Shown: positions 14,323 through 22,233 of the stretch, piece by piece
How the letters are laid out: each line of letters opens with the position of its first letter
Position numbering within the stretch: the stretch's first letter is position 1
From: JBBSJT01 sp041691015
Lineage (GTDB): Bacteria > Chlamydiota > Chlamydiia > Chlamydiales > Parachlamydiaceae
Direction of reading: 5' to 3'
Length of the DNA stretch: 27,060 bases
Assembly (NCBI GenBank): GCA_041691015.1
Contig: JBEPVN010000022.1
Span: forward strand, 1 to 27,060
The notes under the pieces: model-generated
Seen by the model: only the letters and a program-made list of their open reading frames with translations
Database searches by the model: none
Told to the model about the DNA's origin: nothing
Position numbers and translations under genes: made by a program

Positions 14323-16326
14323 TTAAAAAAAAGCTTCAGCTAAGATACACGAATGCGAGGCGATTTTGATATGAGTCTCTGTCACAGCAACCCTCTCTTT
14401 CTCATCTATGAAGTCCTTTAAAGCTTCATTATCTGTATTGACAACAAACTGCCATCTGGACCCTTCTTCACATAAAGGTAGCTCAAGATGCATTTCGTGA
14501 TCATTTGCGTTGATTGCAATGTAGAATTTTTTGTGTGATGCGTGGTCTATCAATGTGAAAGCAACAAAAGCATAGCCGAAGCTAAAATTTGGAAAAGATG
14601 GCTTTTCTCCATGCCAGGTGATATCTTTCATTTGAAGAAAAGTATCTTTTCTAAAACAGGAATATTGCTTTCTAAAGGCAATCATTTTTCGGTAAAAACG
14701 GTAAAAGCTTTGATTTTTTTTTAAGTTATCCCAGTTAAACCAGTTGATTTCATTATCCTGACACCAAGCATTGTTATTGCCAAGCCTTGTGTGCCCATAC
14801 TCATCTCCCATGAATATAAGAGGGACGCCTTGAGAAATCATCAAAGTAAAATGAAAATTTCGCATTTGCTTTTCTCTTAACTTTAGGATAATCGGATCAA
14901 GCGTTTCTCCTTCGATGCCAAAGTTGTTGCTCATATTATGATTTAAGCCGTCTTCATTATTCTCGCCATTTGGTAGATTGTGCTTATGAGCATAAGAAAC
15001 CAAATCCCTAAGAGAAAATCCATCATGGGAGGTAATAAAATTAATGCTCGTTTCAGGTCCTCTTTTGTAGTAGAGGTCTTCGGAACCAGAAATTCTGGTT
15101 GCAAATTTCGCAGGATCTTTTTTTAGGCCATTTAAGAAGTATCTCAATGCATCGCGGTATCTGCCATTCCATTCAGACCAGCGTTTTTTGGCTGTATAAA
15201 ACCATCCGACCTGATAAAATCCTGCAGCATCCCAAGGCTCTGCGATGAGTTTTGTATCCATCAAAACAGGGTCTTCTGAGATCATGTCCAGAATTTTTAA
15301 ATTTTTGTGAGGCTCGCCCTTCTCGTCACGATTAAAAATCGAAGCTAAATCAAAGCGAAACCCATCTACATGGCATTCAATGACAAAATAACGTAAAGCT
15401 TCCAAGATGAGATCTATTACAACAGGATGGTTGCAATTTAATGTATTGCCGCAACCAGAAAAATTGTAATATTGATTTTCAGGATCGAGAATGTAATAAA
15501 CAGAATTACTGATTCCTCGAAATGAGAGCGTCGGCCCTAAAGCATCAAGCTCCCCCGTATGGTTAAAGACAACATCCAAAATGATTTCAATTCCATGCGC
15601 GTGCAGATTTTTTACTAAAGTCTTAAATTCAAGAAGGGGTGAGTTTATATCCCTCCCCGATGCATAAAGTCCATGCAGCGAAAAATAATTGAGAGGGGAG
15701 TAACCCCAGTAATTACATAAAATTTTATTATTGAGGGGATTAATTCCTTTGTATTCATTTTGATCAAAGATATTAATAGGCATTAATTCTATTGCGCTAA
15801 TTCCAAGTTCTATTAAATACGGGATTTTTTCAACAATCCCCAAAAATGTTCCTTTATGAACAACCTTGGATGAGTCATCTATCGTAAAGCCCCTTACATG
15901 CATTTCGTAGATTATTAAATCTTTTGTCGGTATCTGCGGATTTTTCGTACCCTCCCAATCAAATGGGTTTTTAGTGAGGAAACCCCCGAGCAATGTGCCA
16001 TCATTTAGCGTAAAAACAGCTTTTGCAAACGGGTCTAAGAGAATGGTTGAGCCATCGATTTTATAACCATAAAGATAGTCTGGCGTCAAATCATGGACAA
16101 AAACATGCCAGACATCACCCGTTTTATTATCATCCTTTGATAATGGGATCTCGGTAATATTTAATTCCTTTGAAAACAAACATAATACAACTGATGTTGC
16201 TTTTTTAGAAAAAATAGAAAAGTTAATACCGTAATCAAAGATGTTAGTTCCAAATGGTTTTGGAATTCCATTATTTAAATACAAGTTATTGTTTTCTCTC
16301 ATATGAGATTTAAATATACATTGCAT
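14323..16326 (-). CDS. glgX: Glycogen debranching enzyme GlgX (GH13)
   Basis: Hydrolyses alpha-1,6 branch points of glycogen limit dextrins in the cytoplasm. An N-terminal CBM48-like domain (about 20-110) precedes the GH13 catalytic barrel. Catalytic residues can be placed: nucleophile Asp326 in VDGFRFD, acid/base Glu363 in AEPWD and Asp435 in TSHDG; DVVFNHTGE (251-259) is conserved region I. The 667 residues match GlgX. I used ATG at 16326; an ATG at codon 9 is an alternative, and neither has a strong Shine-Dalgarno. It is transcribed towards the LRR gene and away from the chaperone gene. The association of glgX with the chaperone is the order seen in Chlamydia (CT042-CT043), from memory. 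Confidence 0.95.
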   Translation of the reverse strand: MQCIFKSHMRENNNLYLNNGIPKPFGTNIFDYGINFSIFSKKATSVVLCLFSKELNITEIPLSKDDNKTGDVWHVFVHDLTPDYLYGYKIDGSTILLDPFAKAVFTLNDGTLLGGFLTKNPFDWEGTKNPQIPTKDLIIYEMHVRGFTIDDSSKVVHKGTFLGIVEKIPYLIELGISAIELMPINIFDQNEYKGINPLNNKILCNYWGYSPLNYFSLHGLYASGRDINSPLLEFKTLVKNLHAHGIEIILDVVFNHTGELDALGPTLSFRGISNSVYYILDPENQYYNFSGCGNTLNCNHPVVIDLILEALRYFVIECHVDGFRFDLASIFNRDEKGEPHKNLKILDMISEDPVLMDTKLIAEPWDAAGFYQVGWFYTAKKRWSEWNGRYRDALRYFLNGLKKDPAKFATRISGSEDLYYKRGPETSINFITSHDGFSLRDLVSYAHKHNLPNGENNEDGLNHNMSNNFGIEGETLDPIILKLREKQMRNFHFTLMISQGVPLIFMGDEYGHTRLGNNNAWCQDNEINWFNWDNLKKNQSFYRFYRKMIAFRKQYSCFRKDTFLQMKDITWHGEKPSFPNFSFGYAFVAFTLIDHASHKKFYIAINANDHEMHLELPLCEEGSRWQFVVNTDNEALKDFIDEKERVAVTETHIKIASHSCILAEAFF

Positions 16327-16486
16327 TTTTAATCTTCAAGAAAGATTTAAAATATTTGATCAAAATAGCGAACAAGAGTAGAATGACCATAAAAAACCAA
16401 ATATCTTTACTTTTATCAGTAAAAGATAGATGTTTAAGTTAAACCAATATGTTTAAAAATTTTTATGTTTTTAAGACTATGCCTTT

Positions 16487-16493
16487 AGGAGGG
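16487..16493 (+). promoter_or_regulatory. Strong Shine-Dalgarno of the chaperone gene
   Basis: AGGAGGG lies 6 nt before the ATG at 16500. It is the best match to the anti-Shine-Dalgarno in the window and fixes the start. The 173-base intergenic region is divergent from glgX; I could not place promoter boxes in it with confidence. Confidence 0.8.
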
Positions 16494-16499
16494 TAAAAT

Positions 16500-16997
16500 A
16501 TGTCGATAGAAAATGCTAAAGCAAATCTTAAGGAGTTCGGAAAAGAGCTTAACCTTGATAACCTAGAGTTTGATGAAAACAACACGTGTATTTTAGGAAT
16601 TGATGATGAATTCTCGCTTCACTTAACTTACGAGCCAAATTCAAAACGTCTTTATTTGTATTCTCCGCTTTTAGATGGTCTTCCAAAAGATCAAAAAACA
16701 TTACTACGTCTTTATGAGCGTCTTTTAGAAGGCTCTATGCTTGGCGGTCAAATGGCTGGCGGCGGCGTTGGTGTTGCCACTAAGGAAGAACTTATTTTGA
16801 TGCACTGTACGTTGGATATGGAACATGCGGTTTCTTCAGCTTTAAGAGCGTTTGCTCCTCTTTATGTAGAAACAGTCGAAAAATGGCGCAAAACTTGTAC
16901 AGAGATTTGTGAGGGTCGTGATGATTCTTCTAAAGAAGAGAAGACACAAGCTCCAGGCGGAATGGGAAAACCAGGCCAAGGCTTCATCAAAATTTAA
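16500..16997 (+). CDS. slc1: CesT-family type III secretion chaperone, Slc1-like
   Basis: A 165-residue acidic protein with the class I (CesT/SycE) chaperone layout: an N-terminal helix (ENAKANLKEFGKELNL), strands with LGIDDEFSLHLTYEPNSKRLYLYSPL, a helix KTLLRLYERLLEGSMLG, then a Gly-rich turn and a final helix ending near 140. The last 25 residues are charged and Gly/Pro-rich, probably disordered. Such chaperones bind as dimers to the N-terminus of effectors before secretion. In C. trachomatis Slc1 (CT043) serves early effectors such as TarP, and it too lies next to glgX, as I recall. The Slc1 assignment rests on sequence feel plus synteny; client proteins here are unknown. Confidence 0.85.
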   Translation: MSIENAKANLKEFGKELNLDNLEFDENNTCILGIDDEFSLHLTYEPNSKRLYLYSPLLDGLPKDQKTLLRLYERLLEGSMLGGQMAGGGVGVATKEELILMHCTLDMEHAVSSALRAFAPLYVETVEKWRKTCTEICEGRDDSSKEEKTQAPGGMGKPGQGFIKI

Positions 16998-17010
16998 TCT
17001 ATTCTTTTTT

Positions 17011-17046
17011 AATAACGGTGACTACAAACTCACCGTTATTTTATTT
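17011..17046 (+). terminator. Rho-independent terminator after the chaperone gene
   Basis: An 11-bp perfect stem (AATAACGGTGA at 17011-17021 with 17030-17040) has an 8-nt loop and is followed by TTATTTTATT. It lies 13 nt after the stop at 16997. The A-rich left flank means it could also act on minus-strand transcription arriving from the F-box-like gene. Confidence 0.8.
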
Positions 17047-17159
17047 TATTCTCTTATATAATGTATTAATGCCATATCAAGATAATTAATGGCTTCAATT
17101 GCATGAGTTCTATTTTTATCAGTTATATTACCATTTCGATTTCTTTTAATTCTTTGGCA
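17046..17159 (-). pseudogene. Possible 3' remnant of a helical-repeat gene
   Basis: In the frame +1 to the end of F-box-like gene 1, the minus strand stays open past that gene's stop and encodes a tail NRTHAIEAINYLDMALIHY followed by IRE and TAA. It looks like a TPR- or solenoid-type helix pair, and the upstream gene is of solenoid type. It might be left over from an older gene or a frameshifted extension. The paralogue ends at the position of the current stop, so the F-box-like gene itself seems complete. Chance cannot be excluded over so short a stretch. Confidence 0.25.
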
Positions 17160-18495
17160 TCAGTGTCAAAAAGTTCATGGCCAGGCATTCACTATATTTT
17201 TCTTGACTGGTTATAATATTCATACACTTTGCTGTGCACATACGAAGATTTACTTTAAGTTTTTTGTGATCAATATTAGTCGGAATTAAGGTCCAAAGCA
17301 AATAGAATTTATTAAACATTTTGAGTGCACCGACCGCATTGTTTGTTGAAATGGTAAGCCTACTAAATCTTTTTAAGCAGCTAAAATAAACATTTTGGTC
17401 AACTGACTTAATAAATTCAAGTGCTTTATAGCTAATATCAATTTGTTCTTCAGTAAGATTAGGTTTCTCCACACATTCAAGAAATAACGTTTTTATTTTT
17501 ACAAGTATTGCAAGTGCAAATGTATCATATGTGTTGTTTACATAATGGTCATATAACTCGATTAATAAAGGGATTTCTGTGACCGTTAGGGATTCAAGAT
17601 ATCGAGAATCCCAGGGATCGACTATTTGATTCAAAAATTTATAGCGGATCTCTTCTATTATTGGAGTGCTAGGGAGTAAATGGAGTGTGTTAAGAACAGA
17701 AACAGAGTCTTCTTGCTGTTTATAATGAGTAGTGATATCAATTGCATTATTTAAATATTTGAGGCTTTTTGTTTTACTCTTGCAATTCCTTGAAACCAAA
17801 AGAAAAAATTGTACTGATTTTGGATGCTCCACAGGCATAAGGTTTATGGCTTTTTCAATCATTTTAGACTTGATTGATACAGAGACTTTTGCGAATGTGT
17901 AGAGATTATTGCCTACCCTTTCTTTGTTTTCATTACGTTTTGGTAGTTTACTTATTTGCTTTAAAACTATTTTTAAAAATTTTTTACAAAGTTTTGGATT
18001 GATTTGCGCCAAAGTTTTTAAAAGCAAACAACGGCAATCTAATTGCACATAAGGGCTTGTCTCATTATCAATTAAAAGAAGAGCTTGTTCTAAATATTCT
18101 GCTTGTTTAAGAGGTGGGCAATAGCTTAGACAGTTTATTAATATTGAGAGTTGGATTTTAGTATCGATTTTAGATTTTATACCTATTTGAACAAAAATAC
18201 CGTTTATTTTGGCAATAGCCAAAAAACGAATCAAGTTTTTGTCTTGGAAAGTTAATTCAACTGGCTCTTTCAAGCGATTGATTCCGGTTACAGCTTCTTT
18301 AAACTCAACGCTAAAAATTTGCCAATGGTGAACTAGTTTTGCAAGGCTTTTGCAAGAGCGCATAAATGAGATTTGCTCAAAAGGGGTTAAATAATTTGTC
18401 AGACAATCGACAACGACATATTTTGCATTATTTAAACTTGGACTAAATTTTTGTGTGAATTCAATTATATTATCAGATTTAAGTGATATAGTCAT
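17146..18495 (-). CDS. F-box-like, alpha-solenoid protein 1 (putative effector)
   Basis: A 449-residue protein with an N-terminal F-box-like helix set (about 25-61): a hydrophobic run VVVDCL, then LTPFEQISFMRSCKSLAKLV and HWQIF, resembling the F-box pattern of Leu/Phe, then Cys-Lys-x-Leu. The rest is Leu/Lys/Cys-rich helices like a solenoid, with LDCRCLL and SKIDTKI motifs. It is a paralogue of the protein at 18687-20042. In chlamydiae F-box proteins are thought to be effectors that engage host SCF ubiquitin ligases. I chose the ATG at 18495 because AAAGGA lies 8 nt before it and the length then matches the paralogue; an upstream ATG at 18543 has no Shine-Dalgarno. The F-box call is moderate, the canonical LP motif being absent. 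Confidence 0.7.
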   Translation of the reverse strand: MTISLKSDNIIEFTQKFSPSLNNAKYVVVDCLTNYLTPFEQISFMRSCKSLAKLVHHWQIFSVEFKEAVTGINRLKEPVELTFQDKNLIRFLAIAKINGIFVQIGIKSKIDTKIQLSILINCLSYCPPLKQAEYLEQALLLIDNETSPYVQLDCRCLLLKTLAQINPKLCKKFLKIVLKQISKLPKRNENKERVGNNLYTFAKVSVSIKSKMIEKAINLMPVEHPKSVQFFLLVSRNCKSKTKSLKYLNNAIDITTHYKQQEDSVSVLNTLHLLPSTPIIEEIRYKFLNQIVDPWDSRYLESLTVTEIPLLIELYDHYVNNTYDTFALAILVKIKTLFLECVEKPNLTEEQIDISYKALEFIKSVDQNVYFSCLKRFSRLTISTNNAVGALKMFNKFYLLWTLIPTNIDHKKLKVNLRMCTAKCMNIITSQEKYSECLAMNFLTLMPKN

Positions 18496-18630
18496 TTTAC
18501 AAATCCTTTTATAAAAATAAGTTATTGTAATAAACAATATCATTAAATTAATAAAAAGTAAAGTTAATTAATTAAATTTTCAGAATAAAAGATTTAAATA
18601 TGCTTTTATAAGTGCTCAGCTTAGAAGGGA

Positions 18631-18664
18631 TTTACATAGATAACCGGTGGTGACAACCACCGGT
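18631..18664. repeat. Hairpin with dispersed ACATAGATA-CCGGTGG motif
   Basis: Between the two F-box-like genes, ACCGGTGGT (18643-18651) pairs with ACCACCGGT (18656-18664), a 9-bp stem with a GACA loop. The flanking TTTACATAGATA, with part of the stem, recurs in inverted orientation near 26981-27003 and again at 27045-27060. No T run follows, so a terminator role is unsupported. Confidence 0.65.
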
Positions 18665-18686
18665 AACTCAATAAATAATATAATTT

Positions 18687-20042
18687 TCAAGCAATCTCAT
18701 AGGCAGGCATAAACTTAAAGAAGTTCAGGACCAGGCAATCAATAAAATCTTTTCTTTCGTCGATAAGATTCATTTTGCTGATAATGTTTAAATGAAGCGG
18801 CATGAAATAATAACCTACTTCCTCAGAGTTTTCAAAAGAGGTTATTAGAGGTACAAACTTTTGAAATAGGGCAATGGATACTGTTGCAGCTTCATAAGGA
18901 TCTTTAATTTTTATAACCCTACAGTAGATGGCAGATAAGCAATTGAAGTAAAGTTCTGTGTTAATCCTGCTAAAAAATGTCGCTGCTACAAAGCAAATTT
19001 CTCTTTTAATAGGAACGTTAAAGTGTGTCAAAGAAATGTTAAAGAGCTCGGTGATATGTTTTAAAACGACCATTGTCAATTTATCATTTCTAAACGCATA
19101 AAAGTCATAAAGCTCGCACAAAATCAGGATTTTAAATTCGAAGTTCTGTTGATATTTTGTGTTCAATAAGTCGATCATCCTTGTTGTAAAAACATTTGCA
19201 CACTCTTTAAATTTAGGAGTTTGCGGTAAAAATCTAAATGCTTTAATGATGCGGCAGTTATTTTTTACACTCTCTTGTTTTTGTACAATATTAATAGCCT
19301 CCTGCAAGTATAAAAAGCTGAATTTTTTACTCTTAAGGTTTTTTGCAGCTAGGAGAAGAGCTTTTACAGCTTTATCGTGTTTATTGGTCATGCGACAAAT
19401 CACGTTACAGGCTTTTTTAGGCTTTATTAATATAATGGCTTTTGCAAGCAAGTATAACTTATCCCCAATTTCGTCCCGGTTTACCAGATTGACCGGTCTT
19501 TTTTTTATTGCTTCATAGGCAAATTTGAAATTTTTATATCCAAGTTTTGGATCGTGCTCAACTAATATCTTTGCAGAAAGGCATCTGCAGTCTAATTTAG
19601 TATAAGGCACTCTTTCATTTTCTATTAAATTTTGGAGTTGATCGACGTAATTTTGTTTTTTGTGACCGGTACAAAATTTAATGCATTCAATTAAAATCGA
19701 AGTTTCAATTTTGGTATCGATTTTTGAGCTGACACACATTGGAAGAGAAGAATTGTTGACTTTTGCAATAGCAAAAAGACGAATCATAGGGGCATCATCG
19801 AAGTAGATCTTTATAGGGGGATTTAAAGTAGTTAAATTGCTTATAACTTGTCTGTATTCTTTTGTGAAAATCTGCCAGTGTAAAACAAGAGCATTTAGAG
19901 TTTTGCATGTTCTCAAAAATGACAGCTGCTCAAAAGGTGTCAGTTTGCCGTTTAAAATATCCTGAATGACTGTTCGGACAACATTGGGATGTACTTGTCT
20001 TAAAAAATCGCCCTTATATGCTGTCCTGTCTGTTATATTCAT
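18687..20042 (-). CDS. F-box-like, alpha-solenoid protein 2 (putative effector)
   Basis: A 451-residue paralogue of the protein at 17146-18495. The F-box-like N-terminus (about 19-60) reads NVVRTVIQDIL, LTPFEQLSFLRTCKTLNALV and HWQIF. Shared later motifs include SKIDTKI, LDCRCL and the end motif F-x-L-M/F-P. The pair seems to be some 30 percent identical by eye, an old duplication. The start ATG (20040-20042) is 1 nt after the kdpD stop, without a clear Shine-Dalgarno, so it probably relies on translational coupling to kdpD. It is the last gene of the kdp transcript. Target and secretion are unknown; no Sec signal is seen. Confidence 0.7.
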   Translation of the reverse strand: MNITDRTAYKGDFLRQVHPNVVRTVIQDILNGKLTPFEQLSFLRTCKTLNALVLHWQIFTKEYRQVISNLTTLNPPIKIYFDDAPMIRLFAIAKVNNSSLPMCVSSKIDTKIETSILIECIKFCTGHKKQNYVDQLQNLIENERVPYTKLDCRCLSAKILVEHDPKLGYKNFKFAYEAIKKRPVNLVNRDEIGDKLYLLAKAIILIKPKKACNVICRMTNKHDKAVKALLLAAKNLKSKKFSFLYLQEAINIVQKQESVKNNCRIIKAFRFLPQTPKFKECANVFTTRMIDLLNTKYQQNFEFKILILCELYDFYAFRNDKLTMVVLKHITELFNISLTHFNVPIKREICFVAATFFSRINTELYFNCLSAIYCRVIKIKDPYEAATVSIALFQKFVPLITSFENSEEVGYYFMPLHLNIISKMNLIDERKDFIDCLVLNFFKFMPAYEIA

Positions 20043-20043
20043 T

Positions 20044-22230
20044 TTAAGTGTCTTTTGTTTCTGACATCATGGAAATGTTTTGAAAAACTCTTGTAAAATG
20101 ATCATAAGCCATTTCAATTTTTGAAAAGCTATCGGCGAGTGTTTTATCGTTTATTTCCTCAAGCTGTTCCCTAAAAACTTTTACGGATTTTTTGGCTTCT
20201 GCAAGAGAGGGTTTAAATTCTGAAGAGATACGCTTTAAAATGCTTTTATTGATTTTTTCAATTTGAAAACGAAGTTCATTTTGTTTTGCAAGCTCTTCTG
20301 AAAAAGAGCGTTCAATGCGATTTGAGAGCTGCTGTGCAACTGTGTGCAACAAATTTTTATCATCAAGGGATGGTGATTTTTTGGGGTTTTTCCTACAAAT
20401 AAGAACGCCCAAAGTTTCATCCCGATTTTTTATTGGGATATAAAGGTTCTCTGAAGAGGCAAGAGTATCTGTGGACCAGCCAGCTTCTTTTCCATGTTCA
20501 AAAACCCAAGTGACAGCAGCTTTTTCTTTATCATTTTGTATAAGAAGCATGGGTTTATCTAAGTTAAGGCCGCCTCTTAATTTTTTGATGATGATTTCAA
20601 AAGGGATTCCAAAAATAGCTTTTAACTGCTCCGTTACTTCTTTAAAAATTGCTTCGTTTGAAGAGGAGGCGCTGATTTGGCGGATAATACGGTATAGGGA
20701 TTGTGAAGTTTCTTCTCTTTTCAAAAGCATTACCTGATGCTCGCGGTAGCGATCCACTAAAATACCTGTTGTGATTGCAGTTAAGGTATAGATACAAAGA
20801 AGTAGAATGGATTCTACAGAATATTTAAATTCCTCAGGGATAAAAAATAGGTACCAGATAAAGGAAAAAAGAAAGGCTGCAAAAAAGACAGGACCTTTTT
20901 TAAAAAATAAACTTAAAAATAAAATTCCTATAAAAAAGATTTCTCCGACAACTGTGTGACCCACCATGGGAAGAATGCTTAAAGTTGTGGCAGCAAGCAA
21001 GGAGACTGCAAGAAAAACCAAAAAATAGGGCTTAAAAATAAAGGGAGGATGTGCGGCTTTTAATTTATTTTGATGATTTGTAAGCAACCTTTCTTGTCTT
21101 GCAACAAGAATGTCTACATCAGTACACTCTTTAGCAAGCCTATCAGATGGATTCAACTTGCTGAATATGTTAAAAAATCGTTTAGGAGGACTTCTTCCGA
21201 CAATAATTTCAGTCACTCCTCTTCGTTTGGCAATGCGCGAAATTGCATTTGCAACATCCGGATCATGAGTTGTGATGACTTCTGCTCCCAACTCTCTTGC
21301 GAGAGTAATGTTTTTTGTAAGCAACGCTTCTTCTTCTGCATTCAAAAACTTGCCCGTATCCACATAAACTGCAATCCAGGGAGCTTCCAAATTAAAGGCA
21401 AGACGTCTTGTTGTTCGGATGAGTTTTTGGGAATAGGGGCTTTGACTTATCGCAACGAGAAGTTTTTCCCGCGGTTTCCATCTGTTTTCTGATTCGGTAG
21501 CAGAAACCATTTGATGCAGATCATGGTCAATTTTTTCTGCTGTAAATCTTAAAAGAATTTCTCTTAGCGCGGTCAATTTATCATTTTTGAAAAAATTGAG
21601 AATTGCAATTTTTGATTGATCGCCAAGATAAACTTTGCCCTCGTTTAAGCGGTTAACAAGCTCATCTGGATTTAGGTCGATAATTTGGATATAGGCGGCC
21701 TCTTCGATGACCAAATCAGGAACAGTTTCTTTGATAACAATTCCTGTAATGTTTTCAACCACATCCTTTAAACTTTCAATATGCTGGACATTTAATGTTG
21801 TGTAGACGTTAATTCCGTTGTCCAGAATTTCCATGACGTCCTGCCAGCGTTTTTCATGCCTTAAGCCCGGTATATTGCTATGTGCAAGCTCATCTATAAG
21901 CACAATCGCCGGTTTTTGCCTGATGATTTCATCCAGATCCAGCTCTTTGAATTCTTTGTCTTTGTAGAGGACAGTTTTTTCAGGGATGACTCTAAGACCC
22001 TCTAATAATGCCATTGTTTCTTTGCGATTGTGCGTATCAATTGTGCCGATGACAACATTAATTCCCGTTTTGGTAAGCTTTTTAGCCTCCTCAAGCATGG
22101 CATAAGTTTTTCCAACGCCAGCTGCCATTCCAAGAAATATCTTGAGGTGACCTTTTTTTTGCGTACTTTCTTCACGCTTGATAGCTTTTAAAAGTTCTTC
22201 AGGATTTGGGCGATTTTCGTCTGCCTTCAA
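20044..22230 (-). CDS. kdpD: Truncated, kinase-deficient KdpD sensor
   Basis: A 728-residue KdpD, shorter than the usual ~890. Domains in order: KdpD-N with Walker A GMAAGVGKT (34-42) and Walker B IVLIDE (109-114); a universal-stress-type domain (255-380); four membrane helices (about 398-492); a GAF-like domain (about 510-640); and a DHp-like helix pair (663-728). The phospho-acceptor box reads RISSEFKPSL instead of SISHDLRTPL, so Ser670 stands where His is expected. The protein ends right after the second DHp helix, so the whole ATPase domain is missing. No kdpE follows. Start is TTG at 22230, supported by AAGGAG (22237-22242) 6 nt upstream and 3 nt from the kdpC stop. It may sense but cannot act as a histidine kinase. 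Confidence 0.9.
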   Translation of the reverse strand: MKADENRPNPEELLKAIKREESTQKKGHLKIFLGMAAGVGKTYAMLEEAKKLTKTGINVVIGTIDTHNRKETMALLEGLRVIPEKTVLYKDKEFKELDLDEIIRQKPAIVLIDELAHSNIPGLRHEKRWQDVMEILDNGINVYTTLNVQHIESLKDVVENITGIVIKETVPDLVIEEAAYIQIIDLNPDELVNRLNEGKVYLGDQSKIAILNFFKNDKLTALREILLRFTAEKIDHDLHQMVSATESENRWKPREKLLVAISQSPYSQKLIRTTRRLAFNLEAPWIAVYVDTGKFLNAEEEALLTKNITLARELGAEVITTHDPDVANAISRIAKRRGVTEIIVGRSPPKRFFNIFSKLNPSDRLAKECTDVDILVARQERLLTNHQNKLKAAHPPFIFKPYFLVFLAVSLLAATTLSILPMVGHTVVGEIFFIGILFLSLFFKKGPVFFAAFLFSFIWYLFFIPEEFKYSVESILLLCIYTLTAITTGILVDRYREHQVMLLKREETSQSLYRIIRQISASSSNEAIFKEVTEQLKAIFGIPFEIIIKKLRGGLNLDKPMLLIQNDKEKAAVTWVFEHGKEAGWSTDTLASSENLYIPIKNRDETLGVLICRKNPKKSPSLDDKNLLHTVAQQLSNRIERSFSEELAKQNELRFQIEKINKSILKRISSEFKPSLAEAKKSVKVFREQLEEINDKTLADSFSKIEMAYDHFTRVFQNISMMSETKDT

Positions 22231-22233
22231 GGC

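Noticed and set aside
16327..16499. Imperfect hairpin ATCTTTACTTTT / AGTAAAAGAT as a riboswitch or attenuator of the chaperone gene
   Set aside because: The stem is short, AT-only and bulged; in such AT-rich DNA it is expected by chance.
17146..18543. F-box-like protein 1 starting at 18543
   Set aside because: The extra 16 residues are absent from the paralogue, and a good Shine-Dalgarno lies before the ATG at 18495.
21070..21492. Plus-strand 140-codon ORF inside kdpD
   Set aside because: The opposite strand encodes conserved USP-domain motifs; this frame has a Cys/Ser/Phe-rich composition without any family signal.
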